DNA of 64,000 nt. It comes from Brachybacterium sp. Z12. Its GTDB lineage: Bacteria > Actinomycetota > Actinomycetes > Actinomycetales > Dermabacteraceae. The stretch covers positions 2,852,001 to 2,916,000 of the forward strand of contig NZ_CP060496.1 in assembly GCF_014400405.1 (NCBI RefSeq), written 5' to 3'. Made by a program: the position numbers and the translations under genes. Positions 18,451 to 27,592 of the stretch are shown piece after piece (the first letter of the stretch is position 1; every line of letters begins with the position of its first letter). Below the pieces are notes generated by a model. That model was not told the DNA's origin, did not search any database, and was given only the letters and a program-made list of their open reading frames with translations.

Positions 18451-19113
18451 TCAGCGCAGGGGCCCCGCGGGGATCTCGGCGTGCTGCAGGATCCAGCTGT
18501 GCATCGCGATCGCGGCCGCTGCGGCGACGTTGATGGAGCGGGTCGAGCCGAACTGGGTGATGCCGACGACGAGGTCTGCGGCGGCGAGGATCTCGGCGCT
18601 CACGCCCGGCCCTTCCTGTCCCACCACCAGCAGTGCATCGGCGGGCAACGGGGTGCGCTCGATCGGAAGGGACCCCTCGACCAGGTCGATCGCGACGATC
18701 GGGCGCTCATGCTCGCGGGCCCACGCGATCATGTGCTCCGCGTCGGGGTGGTGGAACTCGTGCTGGTAGCGGTCGGTGACCATGGCGCCGCGGCGGTTCC
18801 AGCGGCGCCTGCCGACGATGTGGAAGGCGCCGACGGCGAAGGCGTTCGCGGTGCGCACCACGGAGCCGATGTTCGCGTCGTGCTCGAGGTTCTCGATCGC
18901 GACGTGCAGGCCGTGCCGGGCGGTGTCGAGTTCGGCGACGATCGCTTCGCGGTGCCAGTAGCGGAAGCGATCCTCGACGTTGCGGCGGTCGCCGTGCGCG
19001 AGCAGCTCAGGATCCAGACGGGGATCCGCGGGCCACGGCTGCGGGTGCGGGCCGACCCCCACCTCGCGGGGCTCGCCCGCTCCGGGGCCGTTCTCCGTCT
19101 CGGCCGGCGTCAC
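18451..19113 (-). CDS. TrmH/SpoU-family RNA 2'-O-methyltransferase
   Basis: SAM-dependent methylation of a ribose in tRNA or rRNA, with a SPOUT knot fold. The three motifs are clear: IENLEHDANIGSVVRTANAF, LLVVGQEGPGVS and STRSINVAAAAAIAM. At 220 residues it is close to TrmH length. About 35 disordered residues precede the domain. The start overlaps the stop of the DedA gene by four bases, so the two are coupled. The exact RNA target cannot be told from the sequence. Confidence 0.9.
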   Translation of the reverse strand: MTPAETENGPGAGEPREVGVGPHPQPWPADPRLDPELLAHGDRRNVEDRFRYWHREAIVAELDTARHGLHVAIENLEHDANIGSVVRTANAFAVGAFHIVGRRRWNRRGAMVTDRYQHEFHHPDAEHMIAWAREHERPIVAIDLVEGSLPIERTPLPADALLVVGQEGPGVSAEILAAADLVVGITQFGSTRSINVAAAAAIAMHSWILQHAEIPAGPLR

Positions 19114-19823
19114 CGGTCTTCGGTCCGTGCGCGCTCGTCCCCCTGTGCATCGCCCTGCGCGTCACCGTGCTCGAGCTCGTCGAGGTGCTCCTGATCAGGG
19201 TCGGGCAGGCCGAGCTCGCGGCGCTTCTTCTCCCTCATGATCAGCTTGACCAGGAACCACAGGATCACCAGCGCCACGATCGCGTAGGCGACGTTGGAGA
19301 AGATGTCGGTGTACGGCTCGATGACCGTCCAGTTGTTGCCCATGAAGTAGCCGATGGTCAGGAAGATCGTGTTCCAGATCGCGCTGCCGGCCGTCGTGAG
19401 CAGGGTGAACATCCCGATCGGCATCGCATACAGGCCCGCCGGGATCGAGATCAGGGAACGGACCCCGGGCACCATCCGGCCGAAGAAGATCGCCTTGTGG
19501 CCGTGCTGGTCCATGAAGGCGACGGACTTGTCGTAGTCCTCGACGTGCACCAGCGGCAACCGGATCACGAGCCGTCGCAGCCGTTCGGGCCCGAGCAGCC
19601 TGCCGAGGCCGTAGAGCACCCAGGCTCCGACCACGGAACCTGCCACGGAGGCCAGCAGCATCACCCAGTAGGAGTTGTTCGGGCCTGCGGCGGCCACACC
19701 GGCCAGCGGCAGGATCACCTCGGACGGGATCGGCGGGAACAGGTTCTCGCCGAAGATCAGCAGGAAGACGCCGAGTGCGCCGAGGCTGTCCATGGTCTCG
19801 ACCGCCCAGTCGACGATGTTCAT
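19110..19823 (-). CDS. DedA-family membrane protein
   Basis: A 237-residue inner-membrane protein of the DedA/SNARE-associated family, implicated in envelope and phospholipid (C55-P or PE) flipping. Features: FGENLFPPIPSEVILPLAG near the N-terminus, GRLLGPERL, and the FFGRMVPGVRSLISIPAGL re-entrant segment; five or six hydrophobic stretches. The C-terminal tail is charged and contains HGDAQGDAQGDE. ATG 19823 follows GAGGGGA; ATG 19838 is also possible. Confidence 0.9.
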   Translation of the reverse strand: MNIVDWAVETMDSLGALGVFLLIFGENLFPPIPSEVILPLAGVAAAGPNNSYWVMLLASVAGSVVGAWVLYGLGRLLGPERLRRLVIRLPLVHVEDYDKSVAFMDQHGHKAIFFGRMVPGVRSLISIPAGLYAMPIGMFTLLTTAGSAIWNTIFLTIGYFMGNNWTVIEPYTDIFSNVAYAIVALVILWFLVKLIMREKKRRELGLPDPDQEHLDELEHGDAQGDAQGDERARTEDR

Positions 19824-20010
19824 GCGGCTTCCCCTCATGAGGACTTCAGTGACGGGCGGGCCCGGGGGCCCGCGCGGGAACGGGCTCCGGTCCGCGCCCC
19901 ATGCTAGGGCTCTCCCGGTCGCCACGAGCGACCGGCCGGTCACTTGCGCAGGACCTTCACCGACGCTGTTCCACCTGCTCACACCGGGCGTTCAGGTCTA
20001 CTCTGTGCGC

Positions 20011-20943
20011 ATGACGTTCAACCCGAATGCGGAGATCCGCTCCGACAACGTCTCTGCCGGCGGTGGAGGCGGCTTCCGGCCGCGCCGCGGTGGCGGCGGC
20101 GGTGGCCGACGGGGCGGCGGCGGACTGAAGCTGGGCGGGGCCGGCGGCGCCGTGCTGCTGGTGGTCGTGATCATCTACACGCTGATGGGGAACAATCCAT
20201 TGGACCTCTTGGGCGGCTCCTCCGGGCAGGGGCCGGTCGCCGAGGGGAGCTCGCTGGATCACTGCCTGACCGGCGCCGATGCGAACGAGCAGGACGACTG
20301 CCTGGTGCAGGCGACCGTCGAGTCCGGCGACTCGCTCTGGGAACGGCTGGGCCCGGAGGCGGGCATCGATTTCGTCGAGGCGCAGGGCCGGGTGTTCAGC
20401 GACACCGTGCAGACCGGCTGCGGCGCGGCCACGGCGGAGGTCGGCCCCTTCTACTGCCCGGCGGATATGACGCTCTACGTGGACGTGTCCTTCTTCGACT
20501 CGCTGTCCTCGCAGTACGGGGCCGACGACGGGCAGCTGGCCAAGATGTACGTCGTCGCCCACGAGTACGGCCATCACATCCAGCACCTGGACGGGACGAT
20601 GGAGTCCGCAGACCGCAGCCAGACCGGGCCGCAGTCCGACGGGGTGCGCCTGGAGCTGCAGGCCGATTGCTACGCGGGGGTGTGGGCGCACCACGCCGCG
20701 AACACCACCGACGAAGACGGCAACACCATGCTGCTGCCGTTGACCGCCGAGGACATCGAGTCCGCGCTCTCCGCGGCCAGTGCCGTGGGCGACGACCACA
20801 TCCAGGCGGACGTGGCCGGCGGCCAGGTCCAGCCGGAGACCTGGACCCATGGCTCCTCTGAGCAGCGCCGCAGCTGGTTCACCACGGGTTACGAGGAGGG
20901 CACCATCGGGGCGTGCGACACCTTCTCCGCGACTGAGGTGTGA
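20011..20943 (+). CDS. Neutral zinc metallopeptidase, YpfJ family
   Basis: A 310-residue membrane-anchored protein. A Gly/Arg-rich N-terminus and one transmembrane helix (about residues 45-63) precede the extracellular domain, which has the zinc motif HEYGHHIQ near residue 188 and ELQADCYAGVWA further on, both characteristic of the putative neutral zinc metallopeptidase family. Cys residues flank the domain. Function and substrates are not known. It converges with pyrE with 16 bp between the stops. Confidence 0.9.
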   Translation: MTFNPNAEIRSDNVSAGGGGGFRPRRGGGGGGRRGGGGLKLGGAGGAVLLVVVIIYTLMGNNPLDLLGGSSGQGPVAEGSSLDHCLTGADANEQDDCLVQATVESGDSLWERLGPEAGIDFVEAQGRVFSDTVQTGCGAATAEVGPFYCPADMTLYVDVSFFDSLSSQYGADDGQLAKMYVVAHEYGHHIQHLDGTMESADRSQTGPQSDGVRLELQADCYAGVWAHHAANTTDEDGNTMLLPLTAEDIESALSAASAVGDDHIQADVAGGQVQPETWTHGSSEQRRSWFTTGYEEGTIGACDTFSATEV

Positions 20944-20959
20944 GGAGCGTCCAGTCCGC

Positions 20960-21559
20960 TCAGATCTCGAGCTCGGAGATGTCGTACGCCGCGAGGTAGC
21001 GGTAGCCGGCGGCCTCGACGGCCTCGCGGGAGGCGTCGGAGCGGTGCACGATCACGGCGACCGCATCGATCTGGGCGCCGGCCTCGGCGAGCGCCTCGCA
21101 CGCGGTCAGCACGCTGCCGCCGGTGGTGGAGGTGTCCTCGACTGCGACCACGCGCCGGCCGGTGACGTCCGGTCCCTCGATGCGGCGCTGCAGGCCGTGG
21201 GCCTTGTTGGCCTTTCGCACCACGAAGGCGTCCAGAGCCTCGAGCGCAGTGTCCGCCGCGGAGGCGTGCAGGATCGAGGTCGCCACCGGATCCGCGCCCA
21301 GGGTCAGGCCGCCGACGGCCTCGACGCCGGGCAGCAGCCCTTCACGACGCAGCAGGTCCAGCATCACGCGTCCTACCAGCGGCGAGGCCTCGTGATGCAG
21401 GGTGATGCGACGCAGGTCGACATAGTGATCGGCCTCGGCGCCCGAGGAGAGGACCACGTGACCGCGCACCACGGCGAGGTCGCGGATCAGGACTCTCAGG
21501 CGCTCGCGGGCGTCCTGGATCGAGAGGGGCTGGACGGAGTCTGTGCTGGTGCCGGGCAT
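20960..21559 (-). CDS. pyrE: Orotate phosphoribosyltransferase
   Basis: Converts orotate and PRPP to OMP in pyrimidine synthesis. The PRPP-binding motif VVAVEDTSTTGGSVL is in the C-terminal half; VVRKANKAHGLQRRIEG supplies the mobile-loop Lys region. The 199 residues are a little longer than average because of the N-terminal tail. It follows the SDR gene on the same strand by about 78 bp if that gene ends at 21638. Confidence 0.95.
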   Translation of the reverse strand: MPGTSTDSVQPLSIQDARERLRVLIRDLAVVRGHVVLSSGAEADHYVDLRRITLHHEASPLVGRVMLDLLRREGLLPGVEAVGGLTLGADPVATSILHASAADTALEALDAFVVRKANKAHGLQRRIEGPDVTGRRVVAVEDTSTTGGSVLTACEALAEAGAQIDAVAVIVHRSDASREAVEAAGYRYLAAYDISELEI

Positions 21560-21637
21560 GCGCTCAGGGTAATGGACCGGGCCGCGACGGCGCCTGGGCG
21601 CCCATGTCGGCCGCCTGCCTGTCTCCCGATCCCGCGC

Positions 21638-22485
21638 TCACGCCTCGTCCTCCCGCTGCCAGGGGGCGTGGAGGTTCCGACGTGACGCCTTGCGGGGGAG
21701 CGCTGCACCGAGCGGGCCTGGAGGCGTCGGTACCAGTCAGGCGAGGTGATCGCCCGCACCAGGGGCCGCGGAGCGATGCGGGAGACCTCGCCCGCGGTGC
21801 GGTACTTCACCGAGGGGATCGACAGCACGTTCCCCTTGGCGGCGTCCTTGAGCGCCTGCTCGACCACGAACGGGGCCTTCAGCCAGGTGATCCTCGGCAG
21901 CCCGTCCATGCTCATCGAGGCTCGCTCATGGAACTCGGTCTGCACGAACCCGGGCAGGAGTGCGGTCGCGGAGACGCCGGTGCCCTTGAGCTCCATGGCG
22001 AGCGACTCCGTGAACACGGTGACCCAGCTCTTGGAGGCGGCGTAGGGGCCTGCGGTCGTGTAGCCGGCCAGCGAGCTGACGTTCAGGATGGCGCCCTTGC
22101 GGCGCTGGACCATCGTGCGGGCAGCAGCGTGGGAGAGCACCAGGACGGCCCGCATCAGCGTGTCCATCTGCTTCTCGTGGTCCTCGACGCCGACCTCGAG
22201 GAAGCCGCCGCGCAGTCCGTAACCGGCGTTGTTGACCAGCAGCTCGACACGATCGACCGGGTCTGTCAGTCGCAGCGCGACCCGTTCGAGCTGCTCGCGG
22301 TCGGAGAGATCTGCGGGAAGCACGTCGACGGTCACGGAGTGGACGTCGCGGATCTGCTCGGCCACTGCGCCGAGCCGGTCCTGGTCGCGGGAGACCAGTA
22401 CGAGGTCATGCCCGGTCCCGGCCAGCTGCCAGGCGAATTCGAGGCCCAGTCCAGAGGTCGATCCGGTGACGAGTGCGCGCGCCAT
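21638..22485 (-). CDS. Short-chain dehydrogenase/reductase (probable frame break near C-terminus)
   Basis: NAD(P)-dependent SDR oxidoreductase. Cofactor motif TGSTSGLG is at residues 8-15, NNAGYG follows, and catalytic residues lie in NVSSLAGYTTAGPYAASKSW (Ser, Tyr, Lys). As read, the frame continues into an Arg/Pro-rich tail and overlaps pyrE by 64 bp. If one base is restored near 21700-21706, the protein ends ALPRKASRRNLHAPWQ...EDEA at TGA 21638 with about 282 residues and no overlap. I prefer this reading. The substrate is unknown. Confidence 0.82.
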
Positions 22486-22549
22486 GGACTGAGCTTACGA
22501 CTCTCCGGCTGGATCGGCGCGGACCTTCGCTCCCCGTAGGATCGGATGC

Positions 22550-23350
22550 ATGCGCATCGCGACCTGGAACATCAATTCACTGCGAGCCCGGATGGATCGG
22601 GTGCTCGCCTTCCTCGAGCGTCACGACGTGGACGTGCTCGCCCTGCAGGAGACCAAGGCCAGGCCGGAGCAGCTGGATCTCACCGCTTTCGAAGAGGCGG
22701 GCTATGAGGTCGCCGCACACGGTCTGAACCAGTGGAACGGCGTGGCGCTGATCTCTCGTGTCGGCCTGGCCGATGTGCGCACCGAGCTGCCGGCAGCGCC
22801 CCTCTGGCCGCAGGACGAGACCGGGGTGGTCGAGGCGCGGGCGCTGGGCGCCGTGGTCGGCGACGGCCTGCGGATCTGGTCGCTGTACGTGCCCAACGGC
22901 CGCGAGCTCGCGGACCCGCACTACGAGTACAAGCTCCGCTGGTACGAGGCGCTGCGGGACGAGGGTGCCAGGGAGCTCGCCGCGGACCCTTCGGCCCGCG
23001 CCGTGCTGGTGGGCGACTTCAACGTGGCGCCCTTCGACGAGGACGTGTGGGACATGGAGTTCTTCGAGGACAAGACCCACGTCACCGCTCCGGAGCGTGC
23101 GGCGTTCCAGTCGGTGGTCGATGCCGGCTACGCCGATGTGGTGCGTGCCGACCATCCCGGCCCGGGCGTCTACACCTACTGGGACTACCAGGCTCTGCGC
23201 TTCCCGAAGAAGGAGGGGATGCGCATCGACTTCGTGCTCGGTTCCCCCGCCGTGCAGTCCGCGGTGACCGGCTCGTTCATCGACCGCGAGGAGCGCAAGG
23301 GCAAGGGCGCCTCTGATCACGCGCCCGTGGTCGTCGACATCGAGCTCTGA
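22550..23350 (+). CDS. xth: Exodeoxyribonuclease III
   Basis: AP endonuclease and 3'-5' exonuclease of base excision repair. All catalytic motifs are present in 266 residues: NINSLRAR, LQETK, the YVPNGRE segment, GDFNVAPFDEDVWD, and SDHAPVVVDIEL at the C-terminus. It is uninterrupted and divergent from the SDR gene with a 64-bp shared promoter region. Confidence 0.95.
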   Translation: MRIATWNINSLRARMDRVLAFLERHDVDVLALQETKARPEQLDLTAFEEAGYEVAAHGLNQWNGVALISRVGLADVRTELPAAPLWPQDETGVVEARALGAVVGDGLRIWSLYVPNGRELADPHYEYKLRWYEALRDEGARELAADPSARAVLVGDFNVAPFDEDVWDMEFFEDKTHVTAPERAAFQSVVDAGYADVVRADHPGPGVYTYWDYQALRFPKKEGMRIDFVLGSPAVQSAVTGSFIDREERKGKGASDHAPVVVDIEL

Positions 23351-23725
23351 GCCGGGATCCGGGCCTCTGCGCCCGGGGCCGCTCCCCGGGGACATCCGAG
23401 CTCGGGGAGCGCAGGCAGACAGAAAGGAGGAGCGGCGACGCGATCTCTCGCGGCGCCGCTCCAGACGAGCCATCTGCATCGGGATCAGGCGTACACGCGA
23501 TATAGCTGCGGTGGCGCTTTCGACGCCTCACAGCCGGTCCGTTGCGGGGACCAGTCGTACGTGGGTTCCGATGCCGGTATTCGTCGTTGTGCAGATCACA
23601 CTACGCGTCCGATCGTGGGCGCGCAAGGGCCCCGACGGCGCTGACCTCTCCTCCACATCGAAGGGTTGTCCACCGCCCTGAGGGGCTCGCTGTCCCTCAT
23701 CCCGGAACCCGGCCAGCATGGCCGC
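23351..23725. other. Intergenic region before the Tad locus, no gene seen
   Basis: 375 bases. It contains an imperfect hairpin (23429-23462, 14-bp arms, one mismatch) that may end xth transcription, preceded by AAAGGAGG. The sequence from 23480 to 23620 is slightly AT-richer and may hold the promoter of the Tad operon. Short frames on either strand resemble no family. Confidence 0.5.
23429..23462 (+). terminator. Hairpin downstream of xth
   Basis: Arms 23429-23442 and 23449-23462 pair over 14 bp with one mismatch around a six-base loop. It lies 79 bp past the xth stop; assignment as a terminator is tentative. Confidence 0.45.
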
Positions 23726-24886
23726 ATGATCAGCACGAGCACCGCCCCCACTGCTCTCGAGGCCCCCGTTCCAGGGCTCCCGGATGCGGTGATCCCCACC
23801 GAGCCGGAGAAGCTCTCCGAGCCGCGTCCACGCCGCCGCCGCTCACGCTTCCCCGGGCCCGAGCCACACCCTGCGTCGGACCCTCCGGAGAGCCGCCCGC
23901 AGGTGGCCTGGGTCGGCGCTCCCGGTCCACTGCGGGAGCTGGTGCGAGACCATGCGACGGCAGTCGGCGCCGAGCTCTGCGACGGAGCCGCCCACGGGGC
24001 CGCCCACTGCGTGGTGGCCGACGCCGCAGCCCTCGAGCAGGGAGCCCGCGCACTCGGCGGCGACCGGAGGCCGCTCCTGGTGGTGACCCCGAGCGGTGAG
24101 CTGCCCGCCGCGCTCTGGCCTCTCGCCCTCGAGGCCGGCGCACGTGCCGTGCTCCCCCTTCCCGAGAGATCCGAAGAGCTGCTCTCGCGGCTCGCGGACC
24201 TCGCCCGCCCGCACACCGCCACGCTCCTGATCGGGGTGACCGGCGGCAGCGGCGGCGCCGGATCCTCCAGCTTCGCCGCGCGACTGGCGGCCGCAGCACG
24301 TCCGCACGGCCCGGTCACGCTGATCGACGCAGACCCGCTCGGCGGAGGGCTCGACCTGCTGGTCGAGGCGCCGACAGCGGAAGGGATCGGCTGGTCCGAG
24401 GCCGCCGGACTGGGACCTGATGACGGAAAGGCGCTGCGCGAGGGCCTGCCCCCGGTGGACGAGGTGCGCCTGCTGGTGGCCCAGGAGGACCCTGGCCCCG
24501 AGCCGGCGACGCTCTCCCGCGCGCTGGCCGCCCTGTCACCGCTGGGCGGAACCGTGATCGTGGATCTCAGCACGGAGATGGTCCACGTGGCGGCCGAGCA
24601 CCTGGACCATCTGCTGGTGGTGGTGCCCACCACCGATCATGCGGTGCGCTCCACGGCACGACGGCTGCGCTCCTGGCACCTGCCCGAGGATCTGGTGCAG
24701 CTGGTGGTGCGCCGCAGCGGCGAGCTCAGCGTCCGGGAGGTCTGCGAGGATCTCTCGGTCCCGCTGGCCGCCACCTTCCGTGACAGCTCCCGGGGCACCG
24801 TGCCCCTGCTGGACGTGCGCAGGCGAGGCGCCGACCGAGCCGCGCGATCACTGATGGCCGCCCTCTCCGGCGAGGCCGGCTCATGA
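23726..24886 (+). CDS. ssd: CpaE-like/septum-site-determining protein of the Tad locus
   Basis: A 386-residue ParA/MinD-superfamily protein, the actinobacterial CpaE-like protein of the helicase/secretion neighbourhood (Ssd, Rv3660c in M. tuberculosis). An N-terminal receiver-like region precedes the ATPase fold with the degenerate P-loop GVTGGSGGAGSSSFA near residue 170 and LIDADPLGGGLDLL. CpaE proteins localise Tad pilus machinery; Ssd has been linked to division control. ATG 23726 was chosen over an in-frame site 60 bp upstream. The stop overlaps tadA by four bases. Confidence 0.88.
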   Translation: MISTSTAPTALEAPVPGLPDAVIPTEPEKLSEPRPRRRRSRFPGPEPHPASDPPESRPQVAWVGAPGPLRELVRDHATAVGAELCDGAAHGAAHCVVADAAALEQGARALGGDRRPLLVVTPSGELPAALWPLALEAGARAVLPLPERSEELLSRLADLARPHTATLLIGVTGGSGGAGSSSFAARLAAAARPHGPVTLIDADPLGGGLDLLVEAPTAEGIGWSEAAGLGPDDGKALREGLPPVDEVRLLVAQEDPGPEPATLSRALAALSPLGGTVIVDLSTEMVHVAAEHLDHLLVVVPTTDHAVRSTARRLRSWHLPEDLVQLVVRRSGELSVREVCEDLSVPLAATFRDSSRGTVPLLDVRRRGADRAARSLMAALSGEAGS

Positions 24887-26130
24887 GCACCTCGGCCGTC
24901 GTCGTCGAGACCGATCTCGCCCCGCTGCTGGACCTCGTGCGGGAGGACCTGGTGCGCTCTCCCGGTGCGGTGGACGTGCCCCGCATCGTGCGGGTGCTGC
25001 GTCGCCAGGGCCGCGTGCTCGGGGCCGCAGCGACCCTCGAGCTCACCTCCCGGATCCGCGATCACGTGGACGGACTCGGGCCGCTGCAGGCCCTGGTCGA
25101 GCCCGGGGTGACGGACCTGCTGGTCAACGATGACGGGACGGTCTGGGTCGATGCTGCGACGGGACTCCACCGCACGGACGTGAGGCTGGGACCGGCCGAG
25201 GCCAGGGATCTCGCGGTGCGGCTCGCGACCTCCGGCGGGCGGCGCCTCGATGATGCCGTGCCCTGGGCCGATGCCCACCTCCCCTCCGGCATCCGGTTCC
25301 ATGCCGTGCTCCCGCCGCTGTCCCCGGGCGGAGCGATCCTGTCGCTGCGGCTGCCCTCCACCGAGCAGCTCCACCTCGACGATCTCGAGCGTCTCGGCAC
25401 GATCGACTCCTCCTCACGTCACCTGCTGCAGGCCATCATCGCGGCGCGTGCCCCGTTCCTGGTCACCGGTGGCACCGGGACGGGGAAGTCGACGCTGCTG
25501 GCCGCGATGCTGCGCGAGGCGCCGCATGACGAGCGGATCGTCATCGTCGAAGACGTGCTCGAGCTCTCCGTCGACCATCCCCATGTGGTGCATCTGCAGT
25601 CCCGTCACGCCAACAGCGAGGGTGCCGGAACCGTGGATCTCACCGCGCTGGTGCGGCAGAGCCTGCGGATGCGGCCGGACCGAGTCGTCCTCGGGGAGTG
25701 CCGCGGGGGCGAGATCCGTGAGCTGCTCCAGGCGCTGAACACCGGGCATGAGGGCGGGTGCGGCACGGTCCATGCGAACACCGCCGCCGACGTCCCTGCC
25801 CGGCTCGAGGCGCTCGGGGCGCTCGGCGGGCTCAGCCGCGGAGCTCTCGCCGCTCAGGTCGCCAGCGCCCTGGAGGTGGTGATCCATCTCGCCCGCCGCG
25901 ACGGGGTGCGGGTGCTCGAGGAGATCGCGCTGCTGCGCCGTGACGAGAACGGCATGCTGCGGACCTCCACGGCGCTGCGCGTGCGTGGCGGGCGGCTCGA
26001 GGAGGGGCCTGCGGCGCAGGCCCTCTCGGACCGGGTCGCCGGCGCACCGATCCCGCCCGGCACTGCCGAGGCCTCGAACCCCGAGCCCGCCTCGCCACGA
26101 CCCCGGGCACTGCGCAGGAGGCCGGCATGA
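24883..26130 (+). CDS. tadA: Tad/type II-IV secretion ATPase TadA (CpaF)
   Basis: Hexameric traffic ATPase that drives Tad pilus assembly. The 415 residues contain an N-terminal domain and a RecA-like domain with Walker A GGTGTGKST near 197, IVIVEDVLEL (Asp box), the RMRPDRVVLGECRG Walker B region and GTVHANTA (His box). The 3' end is a Pro/Arg-rich tail. Overlaps both neighbours by four bases, so ssd, tadA and tadBC are translationally coupled. Confidence 0.94.
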   Translation: MSTSAVVVETDLAPLLDLVREDLVRSPGAVDVPRIVRVLRRQGRVLGAAATLELTSRIRDHVDGLGPLQALVEPGVTDLLVNDDGTVWVDAATGLHRTDVRLGPAEARDLAVRLATSGGRRLDDAVPWADAHLPSGIRFHAVLPPLSPGGAILSLRLPSTEQLHLDDLERLGTIDSSSRHLLQAIIAARAPFLVTGGTGTGKSTLLAAMLREAPHDERIVIVEDVLELSVDHPHVVHLQSRHANSEGAGTVDLTALVRQSLRMRPDRVVLGECRGGEIRELLQALNTGHEGGCGTVHANTAADVPARLEALGALGGLSRGALAAQVASALEVVIHLARRDGVRVLEEIALLRRDENGMLRTSTALRVRGGRLEEGPAAQALSDRVAGAPIPPGTAEASNPEPASPRPRALRRRPA

Positions 26131-27233
26131 GAACCACGATCCTCGCCGTCACCCTGGCCCTGGCCCTCGCCCTGGCCCTGCTGTGGGTGCTCACGCCCCC
26201 GGCGCTCCTCAGCGCCGCATCCCGACCCCCTCGCACTGCCCGTCGTACCGCCGCGGGCCCGCTCGAGATGGCGCGGCTGGTGGAGCAGCTGGCCACGGTC
26301 ATCAGCTCCGGCTCCAGCATTCGTCAGGCCTGGTCCGCGCTGGCCCGGTCACTGCCCGCCGGGGACCTCCGCGACCTGTCCCGCGCCGCAGCCTCGGGCG
26401 CGGACCCGCGCCGCGCCGCCGGTGCACGCCTGGCACATTCGGAGATGGTCAGCTCCCTCGGCGCCGCGCTGACGGTCTGCACCCGGACCGGCGCCCCGAC
26501 GGCGGGGATGCTGCAGAGCCTGGCGGAGGCGCTGCGCGATCTGCACGACGCCGCCCAGGCCCGCCGCAGCGCCTTCGCCGGCCCGCGCTCCACCGCCCGG
26601 ATCCTGCTGGTCCTCCCACTCGCCGGCCTCGGCCTCGGGATGCTGCTGGGCGGGGAGCCGCTGCGGCTGCTGCTGGCCTCACCGGCCGGGAACCTGCTGC
26701 TGGCCCTGAGCGGGACCACGCTGACACTCCTCGGCTGGTGGTGGATGCACCGGCTGATCCAGCAGGCGGACCCACCCCGGGAGCATCGGGTGGACCCCTC
26801 GGTGGTGCTGGAGCTGATCGCCGGGGCGCTCGAATCCGGCCTGCCCCTGGCCCGTTCCATCGCCGCGGTCGCCGAGTCGCTCGTCCCGGGCGCCGATGCG
26901 ACCGCCCTGGCCCGGTTCGCCACCGCCCTCACCGCCGGCGTCCCGGCCGCGAAGGCCGCCCGCTCCCTGCCGTCGACGTGGGAGGCGCTCCGGCACTCCG
27001 CCGTCCTCGCGGAGAGCACCGGCGCGGATCTGGCCCGAGTGCTGCGCTCCGCCGCTCGGGACGCCCGTCGCGGGCGTGCCCGTGATGCCGAGGTGCTGGC
27101 CGCCCGGCTCGCGGTCCGTCTGGTGCTCCCCACGGGCCTGACCCTGCTGCCCGCTTTCGTGGCCCTCGGCATCATCCCCACGGTGATGTCGCTGCTCGGT
27201 GGCACCTTCACCCTCACCCCCGGTGGGGTGTGA
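26127..27233 (+). CDS. Tad membrane platform protein with two T2SSF domains (TadB-TadC fusion)
   Basis: A 368-residue protein that appears to combine TadB and TadC. After an N-terminal membrane segment, a first type II secretion F domain lies at about 45-190 (MARLVEQLATVISSGSSIRQAW, then LGAALTVCTRTGAP) ending in a hydrophobic pair. A second lies at about 215-355 (VLELIAGALESGLPLARSI, then LRHSAVLAESTGADLARVL), followed by the last membrane segments. TadB and TadC are normally separate genes, each of 250-320 residues, so both halves are short. The reading frame is uninterrupted. Confidence 0.85.
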   Translation: MRTTILAVTLALALALALLWVLTPPALLSAASRPPRTARRTAAGPLEMARLVEQLATVISSGSSIRQAWSALARSLPAGDLRDLSRAAASGADPRRAAGARLAHSEMVSSLGAALTVCTRTGAPTAGMLQSLAEALRDLHDAAQARRSAFAGPRSTARILLVLPLAGLGLGMLLGGEPLRLLLASPAGNLLLALSGTTLTLLGWWWMHRLIQQADPPREHRVDPSVVLELIAGALESGLPLARSIAAVAESLVPGADATALARFATALTAGVPAAKAARSLPSTWEALRHSAVLAESTGADLARVLRSAARDARRGRARDAEVLAARLAVRLVLPTGLTLLPAFVALGIIPTVMSLLGGTFTLTPGGV

Positions 27234-27352
27234 CTCCATGACCACCGGGGTGCACCCGGTGCACCGGCCCCTTCCCGGGTCGGTGAGGGGCGGCCGCGGC
27301 TGCCCTGCCGGGACGAGATCCCTCGTCCTGGTCCTGGCGGCTCCGGCCGCCC

Positions 27353-27372
27353 GGGACGGCGAGCGCCGTCCC
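27353..27372 (+). terminator. Small hairpin before pilin gene
   Basis: GGGACGGC/GCCGTCCC arms around GAGC, 120 bp past the tadBC stop and 20 bp before the pilin start. It could separate low expression of the assembly genes from high expression of the pilin, or protect the pilin mRNA. Tentative. Confidence 0.4.
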
Positions 27373-27391
27373 CGAACAGAAGGAGATGGGC

Positions 27392-27592
27392 ATGTCCCTC
27401 ACCAAGGAGCGGCTGCGCCGCACCCTCGACCGCGCGATGCGGGACGAGCATGGCGCCTCAACCGCTGAGTACGCGATCACGGTGCTCGCCGCCTGCGGGT
27501 TCGCCGCTGTCCTGGTCGCCCTGCTGGCGTCCGGGGAGGTGCGCGAGCTGCTGATGGGCATCATCACCTCGGCGCTGTCGATGGGTTCGTGA
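27392..27592 (+). CDS. Flp-type pilin (DUF4244)
   Basis: A 66-residue pilin-like protein. A charged N-terminus precedes HGASTAEYAITVLAACGFAAVLVALL, the Flp/DUF4244 pattern: processing site Gly, the AEYA motif with Glu five residues on, and a single hydrophobic helix. ATG 27392 has AAGGAG six bases upstream; ATG 27386 is too close to it. It is the probable major subunit of the pilus. No prepilin peptidase gene is nearby. The stop overlaps the TadE start by one base. Confidence 0.85.
   Translation: MSLTKERLRRTLDRAMRDEHGASTAEYAITVLAACGFAAVLVALLASGEVRELLMGIITSALSMGS

Noticed and set aside
21496..21637. C-terminal extension of the SDR overlapping pyrE
   Set aside because: The tail is Arg/Ser/Pro-rich and overlaps the pyrE start by 64 bp; a one-base correction gives a conventional end at 21638.
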